DNA of 64,000 nt from Candidatus Epulonipiscium sp. GTDB lineage: Bacteria; Bacillota; Clostridia; Lachnospirales; Defluviitaleaceae. The stretch is from positions 62,001-126,000 of the forward strand of contig JAAYQR010000010.1 of NCBI GenBank assembly GCA_012519205.1, in the 5' to 3' direction. Positions 43,794-52,892 of the stretch are shown piece after piece. Position 1 is the first letter of the stretch. Each line of letters begins with the position of its first letter. Below the pieces are notes generated by a model. It was not told the DNA's origin, made no database searches, and worked only from the letters and a program-made list of their open reading frames with translations. The translations under genes were made by a program, and so were the position numbers.

Positions 43794-44435
43794 ATGACTA
43801 ACCAACAAATTAATGAACTAAGAAATAGCTTGCTCAGTGAAAAAAAAGAAGCCCAGGAAGAATTAAATAGGATGGAGGAATATGGGCCGCAGGGTTCACT
43901 ACTTGAATGGACTGATGAAATATCATCTTACGATAATCATCCCGCAGATATAGGCAGCGAAACCTTTGAAATGGAAAAACTAATGGCACTTAATGTTGGA
44001 CAGCGAAAGTATCTAGAAAATATCAACGATGCCCTTAAAAAAATAGAAAACAACAATTATGGAGTTTGTGAAACCTGTTCTAAAGAAATAGCTTATGAAA
44101 GGTTAAAGGCAATCCCCTATGCCAAGGAATGTATATCCTGCGCCAAAGAACATCAAATCAATCCGGATGATTTTGATGGGGATCGCCCGGTGGAAGAGGA
44201 AGTAATAGGACCTGTGTTTAATAGGAACTTTATGAAAGAGGAAGAAGGAGATATAAACCATGGGGCGGAAATTTATAGACAATTAGAATCCTATGGTTCT
44301 GCCGATAATATGCAGGATTTGGGATGGGGCATAAAAGATTATGACGAAATCAATAATCTATACGATATGCCCTTAGACACAGTGGATGAAGTGGATTTAT
44401 TATCCAATCAGGATAGGAAAAACTCCATAGAGTAG
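43794..44435 (+). CDS. TraR/DksA-type zinc-finger protein (YteA-like)
   Basis: A 213-aa protein with an N-terminal coiled-coil hairpin (about 1-90) and the DksA C4 zinc finger: Cys pairs in VCETCSKEI and ECISCAKE (about 95-120). The C-terminal third carries acidic segments, as in B. subtilis YteA. Such proteins may bind the RNA polymerase secondary channel; activity of this one is unknown. ATG with TGGAGGA. A TATAAT lies at 43754 but the -35 is weak. Confidence 0.85.
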   Translation: MTNQQINELRNSLLSEKKEAQEELNRMEEYGPQGSLLEWTDEISSYDNHPADIGSETFEMEKLMALNVGQRKYLENINDALKKIENNNYGVCETCSKEIAYERLKAIPYAKECISCAKEHQINPDDFDGDRPVEEEVIGPVFNRNFMKEEEGDINHGAEIYRQLESYGSADNMQDLGWGIKDYDEINNLYDMPLDTVDEVDLLSNQDRKNSIE

Positions 44436-44503
44436 TTCTTTACACATATAGAGATGAGTGGTATAATTTTTTTGGTTTGAGGGCTCAATTAAGGAGAGAG
44501 AGA

Positions 44504-44983
44504 ATGCTTATTTTATTTTTTTTAATTGTATCTGCATTGGTTATAATTGATCAGGTAACAAAATATGCGGCTTTAAATCATTTAAAGAGCATAAATACAT
44601 TTCCTATTTTTGAAAATATATTTCATTTAACCTTTGTTGAAAATAAGGGGGCAGCTTTTGGAATCTTACAGAATAAACGATGGTTTTTTGTAGTGATTAC
44701 CCTTATTATATTACTGGGCATCATTTATTATTATATACATCTTCCTAAGGAAAAATCCTTTAAGGTGATTAGGTTTTGTCTTATGTTAATCAGTGGAGGG
44801 GCCATAGGAAACTTAATAGATAGACTTCGGCTAGGATTTGTAATTGACTTTTTTGATTTTCGTTTGATTAATTTTCCGGTATTTAATATTGCGGATATCT
44901 GTGTAGTAATAGGAACTCTTTTATTAAGTCTAATGATGTTTTTTACCTCTAATGAAGATTTTACAAAAAAGGAAATAGAATAA
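44504..44983 (+). CDS. lspA: Lipoprotein signal peptidase
   Basis: Cleaves prolipoprotein signal peptides in the membrane. The 159-aa product has four hydrophobic helices and the conserved boxes ENKGAAFGIL near residue 46, GNLIDRLRLGFVIDF near 105 (catalytic Asp) and NIADICVVIG near 129 (second catalytic Asp). ATG 6-8 nt after AAGGAGAG; a TTG start at 44477 is rejected. Its stop overlaps the rluD start. Confidence 0.95.
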   Translation: MLILFFLIVSALVIIDQVTKYAALNHLKSINTFPIFENIFHLTFVENKGAAFGILQNKRWFFVVITLIILLGIIYYYIHLPKEKSFKVIRFCLMLISGGAIGNLIDRLRLGFVIDFFDFRLINFPVFNIADICVVIGTLLLSLMMFFTSNEDFTKKEIE

Positions 44984-45903
44984 TGGGTGAATCTACATAT
45001 ATTGCAAAGACCAAAGATAAGGGAAAGCGGATTGATGTATTTCTATCAGAAGAACTTAAGGAATGCTCAAGATCCTTTGCCCAAAAACTTATTACAGATA
45101 AAAATGTAAAAATAAATCAAGGGTCTGTAAAGTCCAATTATAAAATCAACCCTGGGGATGTAATCGATGTTAATATACCTCCCCTAGAACCCCTAGTGAT
45201 ATTACCTGAGCCTATTTCTCTAGATATTTTGTATGAAGATGAGGATGTACTTATAATAAACAAACCTCAAGGCATGGTCGTTCATCCAGCCCCGGGGCAT
45301 TATAGCGGAACTTTGGTAAATGGTTTATTGTATCACTGTCCCAAGGAGCTATCAAGGATTAATGGGGATTTTAGACCTGGGATTGTCCATAGGATTGATA
45401 AGGATACCTCTGGAATTCTTATGGTGGCAAAAAATGATTTCACCCATGAAAATCTCACAGTTCAATTAAAAGAGCATTCCATTACCCGGAAGTATAGTGC
45501 CGTGGTTTATCATAATATTAAAGAAGAATCAGGAACGGTGGATGCTCCCCTTGGTCGCCATCCCATAGAACGGAAGAAAATGGCCATAACCCATAAAAAC
45601 TCTAGACATGCCATAACTCATTATACGGTTTTGGAGAGGTTTGGACAATTTACCTATATTGAGGCAAGACTTGAAACTGGACGAACCCATCAAATACGAG
45701 TTCATATGAAACATATTGGACATCCCTTATTGGGGGATAGGATTTATGGCCCTAAATCTCAGCCTTTTAATTTAGAAGGGCAAATGCTTCATGCTAGGGT
45801 TTTAGGCTTTGTCCATCCAAGCTCTAAGACATATATGGAGTTTGAGGCACCCATTCCAAAGTATTTTATGGGCATTGTCGAAAAGCTTAGAAAAAAGTTT
45901 TAA
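44983..45903 (+). CDS. rluD: RluD-family rRNA pseudouridine synthase
   Basis: Isomerises uridine to pseudouridine in large-subunit rRNA. The 306-aa protein has an S4 domain (about 15-80), the catalytic HRIDKDTSGILMV with Asp139, and the later ETGRTHQIRVHMKHIGHPLLGD near 230-251 (split). Exact target nucleotides cannot be read from sequence. Pairing with lspA is the normal Gram-positive order. Confidence 0.93.
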   Translation: MGESTYIAKTKDKGKRIDVFLSEELKECSRSFAQKLITDKNVKINQGSVKSNYKINPGDVIDVNIPPLEPLVILPEPISLDILYEDEDVLIINKPQGMVVHPAPGHYSGTLVNGLLYHCPKELSRINGDFRPGIVHRIDKDTSGILMVAKNDFTHENLTVQLKEHSITRKYSAVVYHNIKEESGTVDAPLGRHPIERKKMAITHKNSRHAITHYTVLERFGQFTYIEARLETGRTHQIRVHMKHIGHPLLGDRIYGPKSQPFNLEGQMLHARVLGFVHPSSKTYMEFEAPIPKYFMGIVEKLRKKF

Positions 45904-45909
45904 TACCAA

Positions 45910-45938
45910 TAGACAAGCAGTTTAAAATATGCTAAAGT
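45910..45938 (+). promoter_or_regulatory. Probable pyr promoter
   Basis: TAGACA (45910-45915), 17 bp, TAAAGT (45933-45938). The predicted start site would place the PyrR loop close to the 5' end of the RNA. Confidence 0.5.
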
Positions 45939-45950
45939 AAAAACAGTTTC

Positions 45951-46052
45951 ATTCCTTTAAATTAGTACGAGAGACTAGTAAGGATGTCGGGGTATAGTAC
46001 TTCTATACTGTTTTTTTGATTATGACTTCTTACTTGGGTAAGGAGTTTTTTT
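45951..46052 (+). promoter_or_regulatory. PyrR-type transcription attenuator before pyrR
   Basis: Three mutually exclusive RNA elements can be drawn. (1) A binding loop: TCCTT (45953-45957) with AAGGA (45980-45984), capped by AGTACGAGAGACT, close to the PyrR consensus ARUCCNGNGAGGYU. (2) An antiterminator: 45978-45988 pairs with 46024-46033 over 10 bp. (3) A terminator: ACTTCTTAC (46025-46033) with GTAAGGAGT (46038-46046), then a T-run. The antiterminator uses the 3' arm of (1) and the 5' arm of (3), the known PyrR logic: UMP-bound PyrR stabilises (1) and permits termination. An extra hairpin GTATAG/CTATAC with T7 (45992-46016) sits in the middle. Confidence 0.8.
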
Positions 46053-46083
46053 ATGCAAAACTTTATAATAAAGGAAGTGTTAA

Positions 46084-46620
46084 ATGAAGGTGTCAAAAGA
46101 ATTAATGGACAAAAAAGCAGTTGAAAGGGCATTGACTAGAATATCCCATGAGATTATTGAGAAAAATAAAGGCGTTGATGATGTTCTATTAATCGGTATC
46201 AAAACCAGGGGGATTCCCTTGGCAGAAAAATTATCAAATAAAATCTATGAGGTCGAAAACGTAAAGGTCCCCGTAGGAATATTGGATATTACTTTTTATA
46301 GGGATGATTTAAAACATTTATCCGTTCAGCCCATTGTGCATAATCCCAATCTTAAATGGGATGTGGATGATAAGATCGTTATTTTGGTAGATGATGTGGT
46401 TTATACCGGGCGCACTGCAAGAGCGGCTATCGATGCTATTATTGATGCTGGAAGACCAAAACTTATACAGCTGGCAGCCCTAATTGATAGGGGACATAGG
46501 GAACTTCCTATCCGTCCTGATTTTATAGGGAAAAACATCCCTACTTCGAAGGAAGAAATAGTAAAGGTAATGATTGAAGAAATCGATGGAAAGACTAGAG
46601 TTTTATTAGGAAGAAAATAA
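46084..46620 (+). CDS. pyrR: Bifunctional PyrR: pyr attenuation regulator and uracil phosphoribosyltransferase
   Basis: A 178-aa protein with the phosphoribosyltransferase PRPP loop [19 protein letters not shown] near residues 99-117, [10 protein letters not shown] near 39 and [27 protein letters not shown] near 128-154. It binds the leader RNA described just upstream and has UPRT activity. AAGGAA serves as SD sequence. Followed by the uracil permease gene, a standard pyrR-pyrP arrangement. Confidence 0.96.
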   Translation: MKVSKELMDKKAVERALTRISHEIIEKNKGVDDVLLIGIKTRGIPLAEKLSNKIYEVENVKVPVGILDITFYRDDLKHLSVQPIVHNPNLKWDVDDKIVILVDDVVYTGRTARAAIDAIIDAGRPKLIQLAALIDRGHRELPIRPDFIGKNIPTSKEEIVKVMIEEIDGKTRVLLGRK

Positions 46621-46646
46621 AATATATTATTAAGGGGAGAATATTT

Positions 46647-47867
46647 ATGGAGATGACATCTAAAGGTAAAGTAATTTTAGCGCTTCAACATGTATTGGCA
46701 ATGTTCGGGGCCACAGTATTGGTTCCAATACTTACAGGCTTAGATCCTTCCATAGCCATATTGTGCGCTGGGATAGGAACATTAATCTTTCATTTGTGTA
46801 CCAAGGGCATAGTTCCTGTATTTCTCGGCTCTAGTTTTGCATTCATTGGTGCCATTGGCCTTGTTTTTGCCAATGAAGGAATAGCTGCTGTAAAGGGTGG
46901 AGTGATTATTGCCGGCTTAGTCTATGTTGTGATGGCAGGAGCTATAAAGCTCTTTGGGGTAGAAAAAATTCGTTCGTTTTTCCCCCCAATAGTTACAGGA
47001 CCTATTATTATGGTTATAGGACTTCGATTAAGCCCTGTAGCTATCAGCAGCAGTATGTATGACAACGGTGAATTTAGCCCTGTTTTCTTATTGGTGTCTG
47101 CTATAGTGGTAATTACGATGATTGTAATATCGGTATTTGCAAAGGGCTTTTTTAAACTGGTTCCTATTTTAGTAGCGGTTATTATAGGGTACCTTGTTTC
47201 TTTGCCCTTAGGATTGGTAAGTATAGAGGAAATTTCAAAGGCACCACTGCTTGGTTTTGAAGTTAAGGCCTTAGAACAAATTATTACACTTCCCCGTTTT
47301 ACTTTAAGCGGAGTCTTAGCTATTGCCCCCATTGCTTTAGTAGTTTTTATTGAACATATAGGGGATATCACAACCAATGGGGCAGTTGTGGGAAAAGACT
47401 TCTTTAAGGAACCAGGGGTTCATAGAACAATGTTAGGAGACGGTTTAGCTACCATAGTAGCTGGATTAATAGGGGGACCTGCCAACACCACCTATAGTGA
47501 AAATACAGGGGTATTGGCTGTGACTAAGATGTATGACCCTTCCGTAATAAGATTGGCTGCAGTATTTGCCATTATCATCAGCTTTATTGGAAAGATAGGT
47601 GCAATCATAAGATATATTCCTGAACCTGTTATGGGTGGAGTAAGTATTATACTATTTGGAATGATTGCCAGCATAGGGGTTAGAATTCTTATTGAAGCGC
47701 AACTGGATTTTGCTTACAGCCGAAACCTTATGATTTCTTCCCTTATACTGGTATGTGGAATAGCTATAGAAGAATTGCCGATTTACGGCACCATTACTAT
47801 TTCCGGCCTAGCAATTGCTGCCTTGATTGGAGTTATTTTAAATAAAATTCTCCCCACGGATATATAA
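46647..47867 (+). CDS. uraA: Uracil permease, NCS2 family
   Basis: A 406-aa polytopic transporter importing uracil with protons. NCS2 landmarks: ALQHVLAMFGATVLVPIL near residue 11, LGSSFAFIGAIG near 59, and the substrate-site segments VVFIEHIGDITTNG near 232 and GGPANTTYSENTGVLAVTK near 273. SD AAGGGGAGA. Under the PyrR attenuator with pyrR, so it should be induced when UMP is low. Confidence 0.93.
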   Translation: MEMTSKGKVILALQHVLAMFGATVLVPILTGLDPSIAILCAGIGTLIFHLCTKGIVPVFLGSSFAFIGAIGLVFANEGIAAVKGGVIIAGLVYVVMAGAIKLFGVEKIRSFFPPIVTGPIIMVIGLRLSPVAISSSMYDNGEFSPVFLLVSAIVVITMIVISVFAKGFFKLVPILVAVIIGYLVSLPLGLVSIEEISKAPLLGFEVKALEQIITLPRFTLSGVLAIAPIALVVFIEHIGDITTNGAVVGKDFFKEPGVHRTMLGDGLATIVAGLIGGPANTTYSENTGVLAVTKMYDPSVIRLAAVFAIIISFIGKIGAIIRYIPEPVMGGVSIILFGMIASIGVRILIEAQLDFAYSRNLMISSLILVCGIAIEELPIYGTITISGLAIAALIGVILNKILPTDI

Positions 47868-47915
47868 AAATAAATTTAAATCTTGTTTTCATATTGTGTT
47901 AATATGATATAATAA

Positions 47916-47945
47916 ATAGAGGTGCGTTTATACCTCTATTTTTTA
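47916..47945 (+). terminator. Terminator after uraA
   Basis: 8-bp stem ATAGAGGT / ACCTCTAT with an 8-nt loop, followed by a T-run. The next 170 bp to the YIP1 gene show no clear element besides a weak stem (CAGGTT 47984-47989 with AACCTG 48011-48016). Confidence 0.8.
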
Positions 47946-48114
47946 TGATAGGATTAAATTTATTAGACATTGATGAAAAATTGCAGGTTCTATTCATTAG
48001 GAAGTGTTTAAACCTGAAAATTTAAAATACCACAAAGGTTGTTAAAAGTATAGCAGACTTTTACTACTCACCAACGTATTATAGTAATGAAGTAACTTTG
48101 AGAGGAGAATTATT

Positions 48115-48852
48115 ATGGAGGGTAATTTAAATTTAAATGCAATGGAAACCGAGGAAAAACCCCTAGGATTTTTCCAAAAACTAATAGGGATATTTGTAAA
48201 TCCTAAGGAAGTTATTGAGGATATTTTAAGCTATCCTAAAATGCTTTTGCCCCTGATTTATACATCTATTCTTATAATTGCTGTATATTACATACGGCTA
48301 CCTTTAGTCCCTATCACCAATCAAAAGATGGCAGATATCTATTTGCAATACGGGATGGATCTATCCCAACAGTTAGAGCAAAATAATACATTATATTATA
48401 TTAGTGGCTTATTTGGGCCCCTTTCCTTACTAATGATTTGGGGTATTGGTGGGATATTTCTATGGCTTATTGCAAAGATATTCGGCGATAAATCTAGTAT
48501 TAAGCAGATTTATTCCCTTTATGCCCATGCATTTATGATTATTGAAACAGGGGCACTTATTGCAGCACCCTTAGGGCTCTTACTAAAAACAGATATCGTT
48601 ATCTTTTCCCCGGCAGCTTTTATGCCCAATGGCAATGCCGCGAGTTTCTTGTATAACTTTTTAAGTATGTTTGAGTTCTTCACCATCTGGGGGATGTTGT
48701 TTGCAGGTTTAGGGATTTCTTTATTTAATCAGTTCAGTAAACTAAAAGGAATGATTATCGCCTTCCTACACCTTCTATTAGGTAATGCATTTATTGCATT
48801 TACTGCTACTTTGCAGTTTCTTATGTTGAATTTAGTAAACAAAAATATCTAG
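48115..48852 (+). CDS. YIP1 family membrane protein, copy 1
   Basis: A 245-aa protein with about five hydrophobic helices; the soluble N-terminus (about 1-40) contains GFFQKLIGIFVNPKEVIEDI, typical of bacterial Yip1-domain proteins. Its job is not known. It is 11 bp before a MacA-type adaptor gene and so probably belongs to that exporter unit. SD GAGAGGAG. A second YIP1 gene is at 63162. Confidence 0.82.
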   Translation: MEGNLNLNAMETEEKPLGFFQKLIGIFVNPKEVIEDILSYPKMLLPLIYTSILIIAVYYIRLPLVPITNQKMADIYLQYGMDLSQQLEQNNTLYYISGLFGPLSLLMIWGIGGIFLWLIAKIFGDKSSIKQIYSLYAHAFMIIETGALIAAPLGLLLKTDIVIFSPAAFMPNGNAASFLYNFLSMFEFFTIWGMLFAGLGISLFNQFSKLKGMIIAFLHLLLGNAFIAFTATLQFLMLNLVNKNI

Positions 48853-48863
48853 GGAGAATGCTC

Positions 48864-50342
48864 ATGAATACTAAAATTAAATCGATAAATAATAAAAAAC
48901 TAATAATGGGTATAGGTATAGTATCCATATTAACTATATTTGTTGTTGTAGCTGCTATCAATCAAAAAAATCCCTCTGATTCCAAGGGGATGCCCAAATC
49001 TGGTATCCCAGTAAATATTGAAGAAGCTAGAATAGATACTCTTATTTCAAAGGTAAGTGCTACAGGAATAGTAGAGGCAAAAGAGTCAGAAACTGTATAC
49101 GTTAGCAATACCCTAAAAATCGAAGATATCCTTGTGGAAACAGGGGATACAGTAAAGAAGGATGAGGCTCTAGTAAATTATGATCCTTCTTTTAAAAAAG
49201 AGTTAGAACAACAATTAAAAGAAGCAGAAATAGCTTTGCAAAATGCAGATTTAAGGTTGCAGTCTATGACAACTGCAGACCAAATAGAAATCCTTAATGC
49301 GGAATCCTCCCTTTCACAGGCTCAAAAAATGTTCAGGGATACGCAAACCTTCTTAAACCAAATTGAACTTTCAGTAGAACAGTTAAAACTTAAAGTAAAA
49401 GATGCCGAGAAAAACTTAGAAAATAACAAAATACTCTTTAATGAAGGGGCCATAGCTAAAAGGGATCTAGATGAGTCTAATAGACAGCTTACGGAACTTA
49501 AAAATCAATTATCAACAGAAGAAATGAAAATCCAATCTGCTAAACTAGACATAGAAAATGCAGAAAAGCAGAAATCCATAGCACAACATAATTTGTCAAC
49601 CACATATAATAAATTTTCAGATCCAAAACAGGAGGCAGAGATAAAAATCCAAAAAAATCAGGTGGAATCCCAAAAGATGAGAGTGGACACTCTAAAAGAA
49701 AAGCTAGAAGAGCAGCTTCTATCTTCAAAAGCTTCGATGAATGGAACAGTGGTAGAAATTTTTGCTGAAAAAGGTGCCTGGATTAATCAAAACTCCCCCT
49801 TACTAAAGATATCGAATTTGGATAATTTGATTATTAAAGTAAATATGTCCGAGTATGATGCCCCTTCTATAGAAAAAGGTCAAAGGGTTACCTTTAAGGG
49901 GGATGCCATAAAAAATGCCTTAGTAGAAGGCAGAGTAAGTCATGTTGCTCCGACAGCAACAATTCAAAACATGGGAAATAGCCAAGAAGCAATGGTAGAG
50001 GTAACAATAGAAGTATTAAATAAAGATTCTACACTTAAACCTGGATATACCGTAGATGTGGAGATTATCACTGCAGAGCATGAAGACACTGTTGTGATAC
50101 CATTGCTTGGGGTTGTAGATGAAAAGGATGGTACAAAAATAGCATATATTATGAAAGACGATTACACTGTAGAAAGAAGAGTTGTTAAGACAGGGATTTA
50201 TTCTGATTTATACGTAGAGGTAACTGGGGTTAATGAAGGAGAAAAAATAATCACAAATTATAACCCTAATATCAAAGAAGGTGCTAAGGTAAAACCCTTA
50301 GAAACAAAAACTCAATTAGGTGATGGCCATGATAAAAATTGA
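48864..50342 (+). CDS. MacA-like efflux adaptor (HlyD/RND membrane-fusion family)
   Basis: A 492-aa protein with one N-terminal membrane helix (about 14-32), a lipoyl half-domain (VSATGIVEAKESETVYVSN near 57, EDILVETGDTVKKDEALVNY near 82-101), a long coiled coil (about 108-290), the second lipoyl half (ASMNGTVVEIFAEKGAWIN near 290) and beta-barrel and membrane-proximal domains (about 320-480). Links an ABC pump to the cell surface. ATG 48864 chosen after AGGGAGA. Overlaps the ATPase gene by 14 nt. Confidence 0.9.
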   Translation: MNTKIKSINNKKLIMGIGIVSILTIFVVVAAINQKNPSDSKGMPKSGIPVNIEEARIDTLISKVSATGIVEAKESETVYVSNTLKIEDILVETGDTVKKDEALVNYDPSFKKELEQQLKEAEIALQNADLRLQSMTTADQIEILNAESSLSQAQKMFRDTQTFLNQIELSVEQLKLKVKDAEKNLENNKILFNEGAIAKRDLDESNRQLTELKNQLSTEEMKIQSAKLDIENAEKQKSIAQHNLSTTYNKFSDPKQEAEIKIQKNQVESQKMRVDTLKEKLEEQLLSSKASMNGTVVEIFAEKGAWINQNSPLLKISNLDNLIIKVNMSEYDAPSIEKGQRVTFKGDAIKNALVEGRVSHVAPTATIQNMGNSQEAMVEVTIEVLNKDSTLKPGYTVDVEIITAEHEDTVVIPLLGVVDEKDGTKIAYIMKDDYTVERRVVKTGIYSDLYVEVTGVNEGEKIITNYNPNIKEGAKVKPLETKTQLGDGHDKN

Positions 50343-51036
50343 AGCCCTTCATAAGACTTATAAAAACGGAAAAATAGAGGTAGCCGCCCTAAAAAATATA
50401 TCCCTAAAGGTCATTCCTAAAGAATTTGTAGCCATTATGGGGGCTTCAGGCTCCGGAAAATCTACCCTCATGAATATATTAGGGTGTCTAGATCGCTCCA
50501 CAAGCGGGAAATACTATCTAGATAAGGTAGATATATCCTCCCTAGAAGACAATGATTTGGCTGCTATCCGAAATATTAAAATCGGCTTTGTGTTTCAGGC
50601 ATTTAACCTTCTTCCCAAACTAACTGCACTAGAAAATGTCGAGCTGCCTATGATTTATGCCGGGGCAAAGCATAAGGAAAGAAAAGAAAAAGCCATGTTA
50701 GCCTTAGAAAGAGTGGGGCTAGCTGATAGAATAGATCATCGTCCTAACGAACTATCAGGGGGGCAAAAACAAAGGGTGGCTATTGCTAGAGCCTTGGTTA
50801 ATTCTCCATCCATTTTGTTAGCAGATGAGCCTACAGGGAACTTAGACAGTAAATCCAGCAAGGAAATAATGGGTATTTTTCAAAAGTTAAATGAAGAAGG
50901 GGTAACCATAGTCATGGTTACCCATGAGATGGATGTAGCTGAGCATACAAAAAGAATAGTTACATCTAAAGATGGGGAAATTATATCGGATAAGGCCGTA
51001 TTAACCACCATCAAAGCAGGGGGGAATGAATTATGA
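50329..51036 (+). CDS. ABC transporter ATPase, MacB/LolD type
   Basis: A 235-aa nucleotide-binding subunit: Walker A GASGSGKST near residue 40, Q-loop FQAFNLLPKLTALENVELP near 90-108, signature LSGGQKQRVAIARAL near 141, Walker B ILLADEPTGNLDS near 161, H-loop MVTHEMDVAEH near 195. It pairs with the MacB-like permease that follows. The ATG at 50329 is preceded by AGGTGA; earlier GTG/ATG codons overlap the adaptor gene. Confidence 0.94.
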   Translation: MIKIEALHKTYKNGKIEVAALKNISLKVIPKEFVAIMGASGSGKSTLMNILGCLDRSTSGKYYLDKVDISSLEDNDLAAIRNIKIGFVFQAFNLLPKLTALENVELPMIYAGAKHKERKEKAMLALERVGLADRIDHRPNELSGGQKQRVAIARALVNSPSILLADEPTGNLDSKSSKEIMGIFQKLNEEGVTIVMVTHEMDVAEHTKRIVTSKDGEIISDKAVLTTIKAGGNEL

Positions 51037-52244
51037 ATTTAACAGAAAGTATAAAGTCTGCCTTTAGAAATCTCCTTGCAAATAAAATGCGTTCCTTCCT
51101 CACTATGCTGGGAATTATAATTGGAATTGGCTCAGTGATTATGATTACTTCCGTAGGTGCAGGAAGCCAATCTGCCATTACGGCAGATTTTGATAAACTA
51201 GGAGTAGGGATGCTTACCATACAAATGAAAAATCCTAACAAAGCAAAGACTAGGGATTTTCTTACTTTAGATGATACAGAATTGATTCGAAAGCATCCTG
51301 AGGTAGAAAATGTATGTCCTTATTTTCAGGGGTGGGGTGCATCTGTTAAGTTAAAAAACCCTAAGGAAGAAAAAGAAAGCCTAATCAATGGAATCAATGA
51401 GGATTTTAGATTTCTTTCTTCACAGGAACTTCTATATGGCCGCCATATTATAGAGTCAGATGGTAAGACAAAAAGCAAGGTAGTAATCATTGATGAAGTA
51501 CTTGCCCAAAAGGTATTTGCAAGAAAAGATGTTGTCGGTGAGACCATAGCAGTCACTCTGTGGAGGGGAACCTATGATTTTACTATCATTGGAGTATCAA
51601 AAAACGCAAATGCTGCGTTAGAATCCATGATGGGAGATCAAATGCCCTCTATGCTATACGCACCTATTGAAACAGTTAATGATATGTATAGATATGATTA
51701 TGTGGATTATTTTTATGTTACAACTAAGGATGCCAGCAGTGCTGATCAAACTGCTTTAGAACTAACTAAAATGTTAGAAACAAAACATAGAAATGAAGAT
51801 GCATATTTTGTAAAAAATGCGGCCCAGGATTTAGAAATGGTAAACAATATACTAGGCATCATCACTGGTTTTATAAGTTTTGTTGCCGGCATTTCCTTAC
51901 TGGTAGGAGGCGTCGGGGTAATGAACATTATGCTAGTCACCGTTACGGAAAGAACCAGGGAAATTGGCATAAGAAAATCTCTGGGAGCTAAAAACAAAGA
52001 TATCAGGCAGCAGTTTTTAATAGAGGCGGTTATTCTAACCATAATCGGTGGGGTCATCGGGATTACCCTTGGGTTTTTAGGGGGCATTGGAATAGGCTCT
52101 GCTATGAAAATCACGCCAAAGATATCCTCCCTATCCATAATCGTTACTGTTGGAGTATCTACAATTATTGGTATCATAGCTGGGGTTTATCCGGCAAATA
52201 AGGCTGCCAAACTAGACCCAATCGAGGCTCTTCGATATGAATGA
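51033..52244 (+). CDS. ABC transporter permease, MacB/FtsX family
   Basis: A 403-aa permease with a first membrane helix (about 20-42), a large extracellular MacB-PCD domain (about 45-260), and three more helices in the C-terminal FtsX region (about 277-395, GISLLVGGVGVMNIMLVTVTERTREIGIRKSLGA near 288-321 split). With the adaptor and ATPase it forms a macrolide/peptide-type exporter; substrate unknown. Overlaps the ATPase stop by 4 nt. Confidence 0.92.
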   Translation: MNLTESIKSAFRNLLANKMRSFLTMLGIIIGIGSVIMITSVGAGSQSAITADFDKLGVGMLTIQMKNPNKAKTRDFLTLDDTELIRKHPEVENVCPYFQGWGASVKLKNPKEEKESLINGINEDFRFLSSQELLYGRHIIESDGKTKSKVVIIDEVLAQKVFARKDVVGETIAVTLWRGTYDFTIIGVSKNANAALESMMGDQMPSMLYAPIETVNDMYRYDYVDYFYVTTKDASSADQTALELTKMLETKHRNEDAYFVKNAAQDLEMVNNILGIITGFISFVAGISLLVGGVGVMNIMLVTVTERTREIGIRKSLGAKNKDIRQQFLIEAVILTIIGGVIGITLGFLGGIGIGSAMKITPKISSLSIIVTVGVSTIIGIIAGVYPANKAAKLDPIEALRYE

Positions 52245-52246
52245 AG

Positions 52247-52287
52247 AAAATGGTGCTTTTTTAATCAAAATAAGCACCATTTTTTTA
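52247..52287 (+). terminator. Terminator after the MacAB operon
   Basis: 12-bp stem AAAATGGTGCTT / AAGCACCATTTT, 13-nt loop, T-run. Confidence 0.88.
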
Positions 52288-52288
52288 C

Positions 52289-52317
52289 TTGCACTATTAT
52301 GGAAGTTTTATTAAAAT
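52289..52317 (+). promoter_or_regulatory. Promoter of the ECF S-component gene
   Basis: TTGCAC (52289-52294), 17 bp, TAAAAT (52312-52317). Confidence 0.6.
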
Positions 52318-52347
52318 AGGTATAAATAATATAATGGGGGTTTAAAA

Positions 52348-52857
52348 ATGACAACAAGAAAACTAACAATCACGGCTTTGACGGTTGCCCTAGTTACAGT
52401 GGTGACTATGGCTATCTCAATACCTATTAGTGGGACACAGGGTTATCTTAACTTCGGTGATATTATGATTTTTGCTTCTGCCTTTTTGTTTGGTCCTCAG
52501 GTAGGCATTATAGCAGGGGGCATAGGCTCCGCCTTAGCTGATTTACTTGGGGGATTCCCGGCATGGATTCCCATAACCCTCGTAGCTAAGGGCTTAGAAG
52601 GCTATATTGCCGGTAAAGTATGTTATAATGCAAAAAGTAAGACACAGAAGTTAGTAGGTATTGTAGCTGCTGGATTTTCCATGGTGTTTGTTTATTATAT
52701 GGGACTGGTAATAACATTATCTTTTTCTAATAAGGAATTTGTGAATGCCCTTTTAGGTGGATTTGCTGAGGTTCCCTTTAATATTCTTCAAGTGGTTGTT
52801 GGGGCAGTGGGGGGCAGTATTCTATCGGTATTTCTGAAAGATAAGATAAAGCTATAA
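52348..52857 (+). CDS. ECF transporter S component, substrate unknown (1)
   Basis: A 169-aa integral membrane protein with about five or six helices. Starts TTRKLTITALTVALVTVV and shows YLNFGDIMIFASAFLFGPQVGIIAGGIGSALADLLGG (about 32-68), the S-component pattern. Binds a vitamin-like ligand and uses a shared EcfAAT module, which is not encoded here. No riboswitch visible upstream, so the ligand cannot be guessed. SD GGGGG is weak. Confidence 0.82.
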   Translation: MTTRKLTITALTVALVTVVTMAISIPISGTQGYLNFGDIMIFASAFLFGPQVGIIAGGIGSALADLLGGFPAWIPITLVAKGLEGYIAGKVCYNAKSKTQKLVGIVAAGFSMVFVYYMGLVITLSFSNKEFVNALLGGFAEVPFNILQVVVGAVGGSILSVFLKDKIKL

Positions 52858-52892
52858 CACATCTACATTAAAATAATATAAGGAGGAGTTGA

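Noticed and set aside
46053-46124. A 23-codon ORF starting inside the pyr leader, preceded by AAGGAG
   Set aside because: The AAGGAG is the 3' arm of the attenuator terminator, and the ORF overlaps pyrR in another frame with no conserved feature.
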